Of a stretch of DNA of 64,000 nucleotides, positions 44,111 to 55,279 are shown one piece after another. The stretch's first letter is position 1, and the number at the start of each line of letters is the position of its first letter. Position numbers and translations under genes: made by a program. The stretch is from Atopsyche davidsoni (lineage: Eukaryota; Arthropoda; Insecta; Trichoptera; Hydrobiosidae): positions 6,014,001 to 6,078,000 of the forward strand of contig JAILWY010000025.1 of NCBI GenBank assembly GCA_022113835.1, read 5' to 3'. The notes beneath the pieces are model-generated. The model worked only from the letters and a program-made list of their open reading frames with translations. It did not search any database and had not been told where the DNA came from.

Positions 44111-44157
<47 letters not shown>
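44107..44157. repeat. (TA)n microsatellite
   Basis: Nearly uninterrupted TA run. Confidence 0.9.
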
Positions 44158-44159
<2 letters not shown>

Positions 44160-44175
44160 TGACTCAAACCTTTAA

Positions 44176-44285
44176 GCCCTCCACACACGCAGCAATAAAT
44201 CGCGCCACCACCTTGCAGCTAGCCAATAGCGTTTTTTTGAGGTTTTGCCTAAAATGTACGATTTTTTTCTGCGTATGTGGAGGCC
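44176..44285. mobile_element. Short TIR element with TTTAA target duplication
   Basis: GCCCTCCACACACGCAGC at the left and GCGTATGTGGAGGCC at the right are inverted copies. TTTAA stands on both sides (44171-44175 and 44286-44290). Length 110 bp. The interior CAATAGCG word and CACACGC end relate it to the GCTGCG family, giving that family its clearest TTAA-type target site. Confidence 0.75.
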
Positions 44286-44299
44286 TTTAACCTGTTATA

Positions 44300-44600
44300 T
44301 GTTATTTTTCTTCTTTGGGTGCCTTTCCCCAGAGAAAGTTGGCGACCATCTCATTGAGCATATACTCATGCTGAGCCAGTTTTTATGGTTTTCTTAGGGA
44401 AAATAGTGTAGAATTATTTTTTTACAAAACTCTTGCGATTAGATCTGATACTCCTTCTGCAGCAGCCTGCAGAAACTATCGCCTACCTCGACAAGGTACT
44501 TCCAGAGCACATCCCTCTACAATCATTTCATGTCCACTTCTCAATTACCGATAGAATGGCAGTCATGCACAATAAACAGAATGGGGAGAGCAGGGAAGAC
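44300..44600 (-). repeat. SINE-R body, copy at 44.3 kb
   Basis: GTTGGCGACCATCTCATTGA, GCATATACTCATGCTGAGCC, TTAGATCTGATACTCCTTCT and CGACAAGGTACTTCCAGAGC match 60340-60670 and 35876-36190. It lacks the GCCCAATAGCATTAT segment. The 65-codon frame within is a shadow of the repeat. Confidence 0.65.
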
Positions 44601-44654
44601 TCATTACTTAAAATTGTAAGAAGGGAATAATGAAACGTCTCTGTTATATTTGGT

Positions 44655-44865
44655 TTACATCGCGATACAGGACTCGCAAGCTGCTGTTGCCATTCGCCAC
44701 GGCCAGCGAACAGGTAATTTTAGATTACTCGCATATAAAATATCGATTGGACCGACGCCATTACGGCTCTTAAATGGAAAACTTAAGTGTTTGCGGTGCA
44801 CCGAGTCGCTCGTGTCGTAACCCCTTAACGCGCAATTGCCGAGTTTTATGCACAATTTCCTTTAT
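44655..44865. other. GC-balanced island, candidate regulatory element
   Basis: CATTCGCCACGGCCAGCGAA, GATTGGACCGACGCCATTAC and CCTTAACGCGCAATTGCCGA. Unique; the 66-codon minus frame lacks a motif. Confidence 0.35.
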
Positions 44866-45180
44866 CAATATATAATTTTATTGTTCTCTTGATACGCCAT
44901 CGGTTAAAGCAATCAAATCAAATCAATTAAATAGCACAGTAAATGCGAGTGGATTTAGTTCAAGATTAATTTTTTATTTCATTAGACACGAATATAAATA
45001 TGTATTGAAAAATTTCGGTTACGTTACTTTGGCGTTTTTTAATAATAAATATATGTGCATCGATAAATTGGTAAAACGTATTTATACGTATATTGTATTC
45101 AAGTGCATAATTTTGGTATTTACTTGTAATGATAGTGACTGAACTAGGGACTGTCAACAGTCTAAGTATAGAGCCAACAG
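44866..45180. other. AT-rich sequence
   Basis: No supported feature. Confidence 0.5.
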
Positions 45181-45185
45181 TTTAA

Positions 45186-45510
45186 GGGACAAAGTCACAT
45201 ATTCGAGTTTTTTGACCATTTTCTTGTACCTATTGCGAAAAATCGACTGCACCAATCAAAAAAATTTAAATGCAGAAAGTTAGATACATTCTTTCTTCTA
45301 CTACCATTATAATTTACTTTTAATATGATAAATATGTGTTTTTCCGATTGAAGTTTCGGGATTGGAGTTTCGCGATGTTCCTGTTCCAAGAATCCTAAAC
45401 ATTTAAAATTTAAAATTATAAGAAATGAAAAAAAAAAAAAGGTAGTGCAGTCGATTTTTCGCAATAGGTACAAGAAAATGGTCAAAAAACTCGAATATGC
45501 GACTTTGCCC
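45186..45510. mobile_element. TIR element, 325 bp, 66-67 bp terminal repeats, TTTAA target
   Basis: The ends 45186-45252 and 45445-45510 are near-perfect inverted repeats (GGGACAAAGTCACATATTCG... through GCGAAAAATCGACTGCAC). TTTAA flanks both sides (45181-45185, 45511-45515), a TTAA-containing target as used by piggyBac or Kolobok. The interior is non-coding; the 141-codon minus frame and 86-codon plus frame crossing it are shadows. A diverged relative lies at 59125-59315. Confidence 0.85.
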
Positions 45511-46617
45511 TTTAACCAGTTAATGTATAAATACAGAACACAACAGTGTTCTTGGCTAATTATATTAAATGAAAAATGTATATCATTGCATATACGAGTA
45601 TATAAACCCTTAGACTTCATTTTTATTTTAAGACTTACTTCAATAATACAGGATTTTTTGCTATCAGAATCAAGTGTATTTGAAAAAACATCAAATACAC
45701 TTTAAAACAGACTAAAACTGTTGCTGAAATTTATTAGTTTTAGTTAATTATTATTTCACTGCGTTTCTGTAAGCGATGTCTATACACGTCACGTGAGCTT
45801 CCGCCCCGATCCACTTCCGATCCCACCTGGCAGGTTCCCCGAGAGATCCGGGGAGGGGGTGGATTTTTATTTGTTTTTAATTTGGATTTGTGACGAGCTA
45901 CTGTGAAATGTGACAGCCGAAGGGGATTGTGCGTCGGATCAAATATTTGTACTAGTTTCCAGTTTAAATTATTATGAAAGCGTGAGGGGCGGCTCGTGGG
46001 TTCGAGATTATCTCGATTCGGTCTGATTTCTGATACCGCAACCAGATACAATATTTTGCCACAAAAATAATCTCATCATTACATAGCAGGTGGATCACTA
46101 AATTCTCTTTTGCCTTGAATACTACCCACCGGGTAAAGTTTCGTTGTTTTAATTTAACTTACATGACTTTCAGTACTCAGTGCTCATTCAAAACAAAATA
46201 TGTTTATTTTTTTCGTAACTTGACTGTTACTCTACTCAAAACAGATGTTGTAAATCACAAACGTTTCAATCAATCGTGAAAACCTAATAATAAAAATGAA
46301 TTACGTCTTCGCCTATTATCTAAATCTAGATATAATTTTTTTTTATCACTATTTAATATAAAAATGCCACGCACATCAATAGATAAATTGAAATAAAATT
46401 AATATGATGACAATGCTCATGGAAATGTGTTTCGTTAACACGTTAAACCAACTGTTAAAAGCTTCATTCAACAATTTAGTCTTATTATTAACCTACTTGT
46501 GTATTTGTTTTTTTATAATTACAAATTATTATTAATCAAATAGTGTTTTAAGTTTTCCATGCGACGTTTTAGCTGGCTCGTCAACTTTTAAATTTATAGT
46601 ATTTTAAATTATTTATT
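45511..46617. other. Non-coding; GC patch 45770-46060
   Basis: The patch (GAGCTTCCGCCCCGATCCAC, CGTGAGGGGCGGCTCGTGGG) is unique. The 103-codon minus frame is Arg/Pro-rich without motif. Remainder AT-rich. Confidence 0.4.
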
Positions 46618-46670
46618 TTCGACGTTTCGGTCTCAGTACTGAGACCATCTCCACTCCTGAAGATGGTTAA
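46618..46670 (-). repeat. Penelope-like palindromic word, GGTC-hairpin-GAAACG
   Basis: GGTCTCAGTACTGAGACC (46629-46646) is a perfect palindrome, followed on the minus strand by GAAACGTCG and preceded by CATCTTCAGGAGTGGAGAT. The pattern ATG-GGTC-hairpin-GACC-GAAACG resembles hammerhead-derived words in Penelope-like terminal repeats, but CTGATGA is not intact. Confidence 0.4.
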
Positions 46671-47413
46671 AATAGCGACTAAAACAAATATATAATCAAG
46701 ATCTCGGTATTGATATGTTTTTATACATCTTCAATTTTTGTTAAATAAATTATAAATTATTGCTTTAATAATTTATTAACTATTAAAGTGCTCCTCGCGA
46801 TAACACCTGCTGAGTAAATAGGTAAACATTTCATACGTACAGAAATATCAAATAAAATCATGAAAAATACAATTTTTACAGTAAAATTGAAATGCTTTCA
46901 TATTTACATTGCTTAACGAAATTTCATATTTTACCAAACGCTCTCGCATATGTGTTTATCTTTTTTTCCTTTTCGCGCTCTCAAAACCGATCAAATATTT
47001 ATAATTAATTTATATTTATAAATCAGTTAAAAAAGCTAGATTATTTAAAATTTATATATTGTATTTTAGGGTTTTTAGAACTAAACTTCCCGTTGATAAA
47101 AATCTATTCATTTCTTAACAAAGTATTTACAAAGATTTAAAAAAATATGTTTGCTCTCAGTGTACAACGTCAATTTTTTTAAAAAAATATCTCAATACTA
47201 TAAACTACATTAAAAAATATTTAAAATAATCTTAATTAATATGTAACATTGATTTATAGTTTTTTTTTAAATTTAGTATATTATTATTATTTGGGTAAGG
47301 TATAGTCTGAAACAAGTATTAAAGAAAAATAAACTGATTATTTATGTTGAATTTAACAATATTAAAATGGCTTAATTAATCCCAATGTTTTTTTTTAAGA
47401 CAAGATAAATTCC
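46671..47413. other. AT-rich sequence
   Basis: No supported feature. Confidence 0.5.
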
Positions 47414-47417
47414 TTAA

Positions 47418-47571
47418 GCTGCCTACACATGCTGCGACAAACCGACATCAGATCAATTGATATCCTTTTACGCATAACACTTAGGTAAAACTATAAAAAC
47501 AGCCAATAAAGAAGACGCCAATGACTAAACACTGATCAAATGTCGATCATGTTGCTATGTGTGTAGGTTGC
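47418..47571. mobile_element. GCTGCG short TIR element, complete copy
   Basis: The left end GCTGCCTACACATGCTGCGA follows TTAA directly. The right end ATGTTGCTATGTGTGTAGGTTGC is followed by TTTA. Length 154 bp, with GACGCCAATGACTAAACACTG as interior. Non-coding. Confidence 0.7.
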
Positions 47572-47689
47572 TTTAGTTATTAGTGTAGCATGATAGCAGA
47601 TAAACCAAAGTAGAAATCAAATATTTATTTAAATAAATTATTCAAATCGTTTATAAAAGACGATTGCTTGATTCTGAATTGTGTAGGTC
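47572..47689. other. AT-rich sequence
   Basis: No supported feature. Confidence 0.5.
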
Positions 47690-47940
47690 CGAGCTTTCAG
47701 GTCGGTTCGCATTAAAATTGGCGTGAAATTTTAAAGGAAATGACGCAAAGCCTCCGACCAAGGCTGGCATTTGGGGTGCATTTGTCACCCCTTTATCCCA
47801 ATTCATTTATAACCGCACAACAAACCCAATAAGGGCACACAAACCTCCCGCGGCTCACCCTGCCGGTGTTTTATAATAAAGTCATTAACTTGGTCACAAT
47901 AAAACAGAGGCGCACTGTGGGACTTTATCTTGTGTTTACT
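47690..47940. other. GC-balanced island, strong candidate regulatory element
   Basis: CGCATTAAAATTGGCGTGAA, TTTGTCACCCCTTTATCCCA, CAATTCATTTATAACCGCAC and TATAATAAAGTCATTAACTT. Dense TTTAT(A/G) and ATTA words, unique sequence, no ORF. Among the islands it looks the most like a conserved enhancer, but that is inference. Confidence 0.45.
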
Positions 47941-48354
47941 ATATATTTTTATTAAATATACGCTTTTTAAATAAATATAAAAACCAAAATGACAAGGAGA
48001 TTACCTTAGATTTTAATACTGCGCGATTTCAATTTTTAAGTTTTTTTACTAACGAGTAAAAAAAAATCGTTAACTAATCGTAAATCTTAGAATATGTGAA
48101 TTCTTAGGTGATATGCTATGTTATTAATTAATGTAACAAAAACTCTAAGGGTAGCCTCTGTACCGAAACTGAAACGTCGGAAACTTGGATTAATTATGCA
48201 GCTTACTATTCATGAACCCATTGATTCTACCAAAAATCTCACTCACAATTTTTTATCTTAATGTAAATTTTTGTGGGTTTATATATTGAGGGTAATAAAA
48301 ATAATTTTTAACATAATATTCAGAAATAAAACAATTCTTGATTTTTTCTCAATG
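47941..48354. other. AT-rich sequence with short repeat word
   Basis: CCGAAACTGAAACGTCGGAA (48163) recalls the GAAACGTCG word at 46618. Nothing else. Confidence 0.4.
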
Positions 48355-48410
48355 TAAATGGGATTTGAACCCACATTTCCTGGCTATCGCGACTTGATAC
48401 CAAAATTACA
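48355..48410 (-). repeat. SINE-R tRNA-like head fragment
   Basis: On the minus strand GCGATAGCCAGGAAATGTGG is followed by GGTTCAAATCC (B box, 48361-48371). Same order as the heads at 4512 and in the 59.8 kb array. Tail missing. Confidence 0.55.
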
Positions 48411-48631
48411 CACTTGCATATGGTGATTTATGTTTTCACTATATTAAACTATAAACATATTGATCGAAATTCAATATTAAATACATTTACATTATATATT
48501 CATATAAATAAATTGGAATTTATACTCAAATATAGCAATAATTTTTTTTTATATTATTGAATAAAAATTATGTTTTTTTATCACCGTCTCGTATATAGTT
48601 TAAATACGTAAAAAAGTATACATTTATAAAT

Positions 48632-48642
48632 GCACGCCACTG
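48632..48642 (-). mobile_element. hAT-like terminus, copy 8
   Basis: GCACGCCACTG, complement of CAGTGGCGTGC. Element lies to the left; other end not found. Confidence 0.5.
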
Positions 48643-48692
48643 GTACGAAGAAACAAATATTTAGAGAGCTCCATAAAAAGGACAGGTGGCGT

Positions 48693-48712
48693 AGGTAAGG
48701 TTAGGTTAGGTC
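48693..48712 (+). repeat. Short TTAGG-like tract
   Basis: TAAGGTTAGGTTAGGTCG: two adjacent TTAGG units in otherwise unrelated sequence. Possibly chance or a scar of double-strand-break repair. Confidence 0.4.
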
Positions 48713-49559
48713 GTAATGCCTGTTGTGTTTGTTTTGTATTATTCCGATTTTTATCGTTTTGATGAATCGTCCGTGTAGTTTTTAAAAGACACTAATCCAT
48801 TGTTAGTCCTCCTCTACTCTTTGTATGTGCGAGAGGGACGCTCGCACTGGTGTTCTCTCTTTTTAATTCAACATCTTTATTATAGCCTAATACCTGGAAT
48901 CGGGCGCACTAAACTTTGTTGGCATCTTATCTCTTGAATCAGTGAAATGACTAAATAAGAGGGGATAATTGGTTATTTATGTATACAGTGGAAAATATGT
49001 CATTTTTATGTTTTAGACCGTTTTTTTGTGTCGCGTTTATTAAGACTTCTTTACTCAATTATAACCAAAAATATATGTAATAAAAAAATATTATTTTTTG
49101 AATTCAAATGAAGTACCAAAATACAGTGATAACACAATTTTGAACGTAGCTTAATTAAAGAGAATATTACTTGTTAGCAATATTGTTTGTTACAGCAAAT
49201 TTTCTCAAAATGTTGTATGTTGATTGTGCTTGAATAAAAATTTAATAAGAAAATCAATAGATTTGCCTCTTTGTATAAAATATATATTTATATTCAGATT
49301 AAAAATAAATTTTTATTGTTAAATAAAAAAAATACGTAAAAACATTTAAAACCTGCAAGAACTTGCAAAACCCAAAAAATATGCTATTGGCTAATTATAA
49401 TTTTTTTGTATATTATGTATCTGCTTGTGTAGCCAGCACATTTAACTAAAATATCATATATCATATAAAAAAACCAACGTATTCTACAGTGAGCAAGCAA
49501 TAACCTTGTTAATTATTAAGTGACTTACACTAACAAAAAAATCGTAGTTCAAATTTGCT
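48713..49559. other. AT-rich sequence, weak TIR-family trace at 49437
   Basis: GCTATTGGCTAATTATAATT and CTGCTTGTGTAGCCAGC near 49390-49437 recall the interior and right end of the GCTGCG family; too weak to call a copy. Confidence 0.35.
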
Positions 49560-49870
49560 TGTGTAAACCACGTCTTCTGATGTGTTTGGGGAGATTAACT
49601 AGCCAGATAGCGGACCTTCAAATATATTGTAGATCATTCGTTACCTTTTATTACCCTTATGGAGCCTTCATGCCTTCATTACATATCTAAACGATTGTAT
49701 TAACGGAGGCTGCAGGTAACGCGGCAGAATTAATATGACACTCGGTCGTCAGCACGTTTTCATGACGGAGTCATTTTCCTGGAACTCGCCTCCTGAAGAT
49801 CACTAGATTCCCGGACTGTCTCCTTAAGACGTAAGTCCAGAGTTTCATAATGGTTTCAGAATTTAAAAAA
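49560..49870. other. GC-balanced island, candidate regulatory element
   Basis: GGGGAGATTAACTAGCCAGA, CTTTTATTACCCTTATGGAG, AACGGAGGCTGCAGGTAACG and CGTTTTCATGACGGAGTCAT. Unique 300 bp without ORF. Confidence 0.4.
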
Positions 49871-51208
49871 ATATGTATTTTAATAATCGCTAATAACTAC
49901 AGAAAAAAATTATTATATATGGTGTATATGTTCATACATATAAACTTACCATTCGTGAAGTGCAGATTTTAATTTTCGCTTCGCATAATATAATATAATA
50001 AGTGTGATTTTCAGATGTGTTGCTTATATTACCTGAATTCAAATATAAATGAAAATACACGATTAACTTCATTATAATTCAAAACAAATTTTAACAATAC
50101 CTAAGATTAATTTTACAAAACCAAAAACATCATTAATTAATAAACAAACTAAATACACTTTGTATACAAAATAATTTTATACTTTAGGGATTATTTTCAT
50201 GCATCATATTCTCGATTGTTTAACCATTATAATTTTTACTTTGTTGATAGTTGTTTTTTTTTAAACAGTTATCTTTATCAAGTCAGTAAGCAGTGTGCTG
50301 GTCTGTTTGTATCTATAAAAAGCCTTGCCACTTAAGTGTCTAACAACAGACGATATAGATCTGAAGGACTGATTGTCGTCATGATGTCACATTACGAGGT
50401 CGTTAAACAGAAATCTGCCTTAAATTTTAAACACTTCACGTAAACCGTAAGACGATAAAATGGGTAATAAAAAAATTATGATTTAATTTTGTATACTAAA
50501 ACGTAATCCACCACAAACTGCTTAATTTGAAATACTCTGTATAAAAATATTAAAACGGCTTTGAAACTAAAAAAAAATTATTTGCATTTTTCTTTTAATG
50601 AAGTACTTTACTAAAATATAAAAAACACCCAAATTAACTTATATAATTTTATTGAGTTCTAATACTAAACTTCATTACTTGAAAATCAAAAAAAACATCC
50701 AAGAATTTTTTTTTTTTGATACAAGGATCATTGAAGTTATGAATATAGTTGAATAGTTTTGAAACAATGTAACTGATATCCAAATTGATATTTCAAAAAA
50801 TATCAAATAGGTATAATGAAGATCTATTCAAATAAATGCACTCAACAATCGTTCATTTTTAGAGAATGTAGATTTCTGGCTGTGATATGAAAGATATCAA
50901 GTGATCCGAACGACCTTGTTAGGTTTCTAATAATACCAAATAATTTCATATAATAAAATAATACTAACAACAGAACCGCTATTATAGTCAACCCACGATG
51001 TTTTTGTGGTTCATTAAACGGTGAACAATTTAGTTTATAAGAATACTAACTTTACGACCCCAGGTTTATAGTGGGGCTTGGATGATTGGCTTGTTATTTC
51101 CATGGCTTCGATCGCTGCAGACGTATTCGTGTTTCACCACCTTCAAATAACAAAAAAAACTTCAGGCTAGAATCCTTGTACGATTTGAAAAAATTATTGC
51201 CCTAATTA
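49871..51208. other. AT-rich sequence, no supported gene
   Basis: No open frame of note, repeat end or island, apart from a mildly mixed patch at 51050-51130. Confidence 0.5.
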
Positions 51209-51275
51209 GGACGCCTCTTGGTCCAGCACTAAGATTGCTTGCTCCTTGACCACGAGGTCGTTGATTCAAAAAAGG
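51209..51275 (+). repeat. tRNA-derived SINE fragment
   Basis: GACGCCTCTTGGTCCAGCAC, AAGATTGCTTGCTCCTTGAC and CACGAGGTCGTTGATTCAAA form a tRNA-like order: D-arm, then an anticodon-arm-like GACCACGAGGTC hairpin, then a B-box-like GTTGATTCAAA. The acceptor stem and CC of the B box are lost, so it is not a tRNA gene. Confidence 0.5.
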
Positions 51276-51689
51276 GCAAAGAAATAATTTATTTCAGTTT
51301 TTTCAATATTCATATCATGTTTCAAGTCAAGGTTTCTTTAGTGTATTCAATTATATTGAACTGTTGATTTTCGTCTTCAGGCTCTAAGCCTAAGAAATAT
51401 ATATTTACCTCCCCCAATTCTGTTTCAGGATCCAGACAAAATCTCAACTATCTTACATAAGAAAAATGATGACCAACCCTTTTTTTATACATTTTTGCAC
51501 TCAATAAGAAAAATGCTTGAATTGTTTCAAGCCAGACACAGCAATAAAGCAATAATTAATTAGTAAACTAAAAATAAAATTCCGGTTTGATTTATGGCTT
51601 AAATTTCTAAACGCTTTTTTACTGAAGAAACATTATGACCACTAAATGCCTCGTTTTGTCTATTGTTCTTTTAAACAAAAAAAAAACCA
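51276..51689. other. AT-rich sequence
   Basis: CTTCAGGCTCTAAGCCTAAG near 51378 forms a small hairpin. No gene. Confidence 0.4.
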
Positions 51690-52095
51690 CCTCATTTGTG
51701 ACAGCAGCCTATTTAGGGTCCAAAACCATCCCGAATTTTTGGAACTCATTTACGAGCCGACCGTTTGACAATCTTATGATTTACGACCGACGGATTTTGA
51801 AAAAAAAAGGCTCTGTGTTTGGGAGAAACAGTGTTCTATGACGACGCCGTTTCAGGGGACAAAAGACGTTGCTATGACAACCAGATTGGATTCCGCCTTC
51901 TCATCGTCCCATTGTTGCTGGACCTCCTGCGGGCGGCTGACACTCGGCCTGAAGATTCAATCAGAAGCACGGGGAGATCACAATCTCGTCATAAGCTAGA
52001 TATGATTATTCTGGTTAATATCCTGTGTAAGAGTATGGGGATTGGCCCACCGTGATTCGCCGTTGACTTTGAGTGATGGCCTACAATTGATATGC
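51690..52095. other. GC-balanced island, candidate regulatory element
   Basis: The unique 400-bp stretch includes ACGACCGACGGATTTTG, GACGACGCCGTTTCAGGGGA and CTCCTGCGGGCGGCTGACAC. Two overlapping plus frames (51635-51841 and 51819-52055) show no motif and are interrupted relative to each other. It could hide a short exon, but no splice-consistent, family-like peptide is visible. Confidence 0.35.
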
Positions 52096-52143
52096 CACTT
52101 TAATATAAAGAGAAAACATTAGGATGCCCAACCTAGATTTCAT

Positions 52144-52172
52144 CACACACACACATATATATATATATATAT
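52144..52172. repeat. (CA)n(TA)n microsatellite
   Basis: CACACACACACA followed by TATATA run; serves as left flank of the next element. Confidence 0.9.
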
Positions 52173-52173
52173 T

Positions 52174-52891
52174 ATTACTAATATGATTAGGCACATTAGT
52201 TCATACATAGTACATGATTTAAAGAGACTCAGAAAAATATCATCGTGATTTGTGAACCCACATCCCCTGGCTTACATGGCCGGTGTACTAACCCTTGTAC
52301 TAACGAATCACTTCCGTATATCGAGAATTCTTAACGATTACACTCTACATATGAACCATTGTGCCCAGGCCAACCAATATTTAGTGATTTGCAAGCACTG
52401 GACTTTATGAACAAAGTAACAAGTGAAGCGATTTTAGTCCCATCTAGATATTATTTTTAAAATCTATTAATTTAGCCAAGACGCGCACCATCATATACGT
52501 ATGCCTATTTTTTGATTGGACGTCAATCAGATGCGTATTTATTACAAATTACGGAAGCAGATGGGACTAAAATCGCTTCACTTGTTACTTTGTTCAAAAA
52601 GTCCAGTGCTTGCAAATCACTAAATATTGGTTGGTTCATATGTAGAGTATGATTGTTAAAAATTCTCGATAAACGGAAGTGATTTTTTAGTACAAGGGTT
52701 AGTACACCGGCCATGTAAGCCAAGGGATGTGCGCTCAAATCCCACACAAATCACGATGATATTTTTCTGAGAGTTTCTGTAAATCATCTTCTATGTATGA
52801 ACTAATGTGCCTAATCATATAAGTAATAATATAATAAACCCGTAATGGGTAATAAATACGCATCTGATTGACGTCCAATCAAAAAATAGAC
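52174..52891. mobile_element. Composite palindromic SINE-P, copy 3
   Basis: The left arm 52174-52445 and right arm 52559-52827 are long inverted copies (ATTACTAATATGATTAGGCA / TGCCTAATCATATAAGTAAT; GATTTTAGTCCCATCT / AGATGGGACTAAAATC). Each arm holds the tRNA-like block with TACACCGGCCATGTAAGCC. The family tail stands at the right end (52842-52891), and an inverted copy of the tail (CCTATTTTTTGATTGGACG..., 52503-52550) lies in the 113-bp spacer. ATATAT flanks both sides. The arms are longer than in copy 2, so two SINE-P units appear fused head to head. Confidence 0.75.
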
Positions 52892-52916
52892 ATATATATA
52901 TATATTAGAATATACA

Positions 52917-52952
52917 CCAACCTCTTCTAAGGAGAGGCACTTATGTAAGAAG
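52917..52952 (-). repeat. SINE-R body fragment
   Basis: CCAACCTCTTCTAAGGAGAG followed by GCACTTATGTAAGAAG equals the complement of the GCCTCTTCTCAGAAGAGGTTGG core. Confidence 0.5.
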
Positions 52953-53079
52953 TTTCTATACGATACCACATTGCGGAAAGTGCAACAGAGAGCGCGATTG
53001 GCTGGCAACAATTCGGTGTCGCAGCGCGGTTAAAGTGTTAAATATGCTTAGAATTATTTATTTGTAAATTATTTTTAAA
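52953..53079. other. Mixed sequence
   Basis: No supported feature. Confidence 0.4.
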
Positions 53080-53265
53080 TTATAACAATGTCGCCGTTGA
53101 ACGAATGACACGGGAAGAATGCTCCGTCGGCCAAAGAAACAAACATAAACACACGGCCGCGGCGATCAATCACACACGGCGCAGGAATGGGGCTTCCAGG
53201 AAAGGGGGGCGCTCCTTGGTCCCGGGTCCCAGGGTCCAAGGGCCCCTGTATCATTATCCTACTTA
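53080..53265. other. GC-rich island, candidate regulatory element
   Basis: AACACACGGCCGCGGCGATC, GGAAAGGGGGGCGCTCCTTG and CCCGGGTCCCAGGGTCCAAG. The minus frame of 66 codons is Pro/Gly-rich by composition and lacks a motif. Confidence 0.35.
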
Positions 53266-54539
53266 ACCAATTCAAAGCTTACAATTTAAAATTACTACCG
53301 CAACATATTTGTACAGTTCCCTGATCATTTTAAACACTCAGTTAAGTTAATCTATCACAGCTCATATCGCATCCAAAAAAATTTAGTATGATATTATGCA
53401 TGCAATTTTATTTATATAAATTTTATCTTGTGTAAGATTTTATTATTTATATGTTAGCATTAAAAACATATCAATAAAATAGCACATAAAACAAGTATCT
53501 GCTGTGCCAGCAGCAATAAATGATACGTAGGATTCGTGATTCTATTATACAGCAAGTAAGCGCAAAATTTTACACATATATGATTATTCTCAACGTTGGT
53601 TTATAAAGATATAAATGTAACACTTAATGTAAGAATAAAATAAATATATTAGAGTATGCCAAAAAATACACGTGTGAAGCTTTTTTTTTAAAGGTATTCG
53701 TTAAGATCAGATAACTGCAATAAATTTAAACTCTGTTTAAAACTCGATAAAGTCTTTGCTTATTTATTTGTAAATCCAATATAATTTAATTGTGGCTGCA
53801 TTGATACCACCTCTCGACCTTCTGGGAAGCGACAAAAAAGAGAGTAAGCAACATTTTCGAGGAGAGGCCGACGAAATAAAAAAAATTCGAATTCTTTACA
53901 ATCGTCTGAAGTGTTGAGCATGATCCTTATGGGGGTAAACACAGATTCCTGTCGAGATTTAATCTGGGATAAATATTTACCTTTTCTGCTTACCTGGATT
54001 TTCTTAATTGCTGTGTTCCATACTTAATTACACTCAGTACTTAATTGGGTAATGAATTCAACTCATTAGTAATGCAAATAATTTACGGTAAATTACTTAA
54101 TTTATCTATCAAAAGACAGCTTCTAAACAATATCTACAAATGAGAGTCTTGCTCATAATATGCAAAGAAATAAAACTTTACGATGATAAAAAAGCGTAAG
54201 ATATTCTATTTTAGCCATTTTAGAAAAAAAATTGCTACATGGGTTTTATTCGTGTAGCTCCAATGAGAAAATTTAGATATACAAAGCCGACGACCTATAA
54301 GACTACATTATTTTTAAATGCGAGCTGTTTCGCCTTTCGACGACTTTTCCAGTATTATATGCACTTGAAAAATAAAAACGCTTAAAATAATTAAATTTTA
54401 GTAATCTACTAGACTTTGTTTTTTTTTTTTACTATGAAACTATATTCTATAAGTATCGAAATATATCTTGACCGTATGTAGTTACGGTGACGGTTATATT
54501 TTTCTTTTGTATTTTATTAAAATGAAGGTGCATACGCAA
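53266..54539. other. AT-rich sequence
   Basis: The 60-codon minus frame at 53760-53942 lacks a motif. Nothing else recognised. Confidence 0.5.
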
Positions 54540-54745
54540 AACACCTTTAACATCGTTAATTAAGAACGCCAGGACCAGCAAAGCCTTAAAATGTTAACAA
54601 GGCCATAAAGGATATTTGTTCAAGCCTCCATTATTGTGATCCAATAAACTGGACCTTTAATTGCTAGTTACGAACTGGATTTATGTTCTAAAATGGACCC
54701 ACGAGCGCGTATAAATGCACAGGTTCCAAAACTACGTTGCGCATT
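54540..54745. other. GC-balanced island, candidate regulatory element
   Basis: ATCGTTAATTAAGAACGCCA, GGCCATAAAGGATATTTG, TTGTGATCCAATAAACTGG and CTTTAATTGCTAGTTACG. Hox-like CCATAAA and TTAATTA words; no ORF. Confidence 0.4.
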
Positions 54746-55279
54746 ACCAACTTCAAATCACTATATTATAAATAAAAATATATCAAATCAAGTTTTATAA
54801 AAAACAATTTCGACTTATTTTAACCGTAAAATATAAATTGAATTGAACAAAAATAAATACTGCATTTAAAAGTCAAAAACGTCGTGAAATGATATCGTTG
54901 TATTTAAAATAAAAATGTTAAAAAACTATAAATACCAAATTATATTAAAGCTTTCAAAATCTTATAAGAATTTGCTATAAAATATATCACTATGTGTAAA
55001 AGACAAAAACACATTTCTTTTTGTTTTAATAAATACAAAACAATTGATTTATTTATTGTATGCTTTTTAATAAAATTGCACTGAAGTCTAGCAATAATTT
55101 AAAAGTTTAAATGCAGTGAAATAAACTATTTTTTTGTAGTATTTTTTCATGAAATCAAAACTGCTAATGGCTTCTAGATTTGGCACAATGAGGCTTATAA
55201 ATTATATCGTATGAATCAATACAAATTACTTAAAATTTTGTTTAAAACAATAAGCAAGACGACTTCAGATACTTTTAAA
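54746..55279. other. AT-rich sequence
   Basis: No supported feature. Confidence 0.5.

Noticed and set aside
45195..45705. Open frames of 141 and 86 codons on opposite strands
   Set aside because: They run through the inverted repeats of a TIR element (45186-45510) and mirror each other; shadows of the repeat.
46629..46646. Intact hammerhead ribozyme at 46.6 kb
   Set aside because: The palindrome and GAAACG are present but CTGATGA is absent; only a related repeat word can be claimed.
51635..52055. Two overlapping plus-strand frames in an island
   Set aside because: No family-like peptide and no splice pair that would join them meaningfully.
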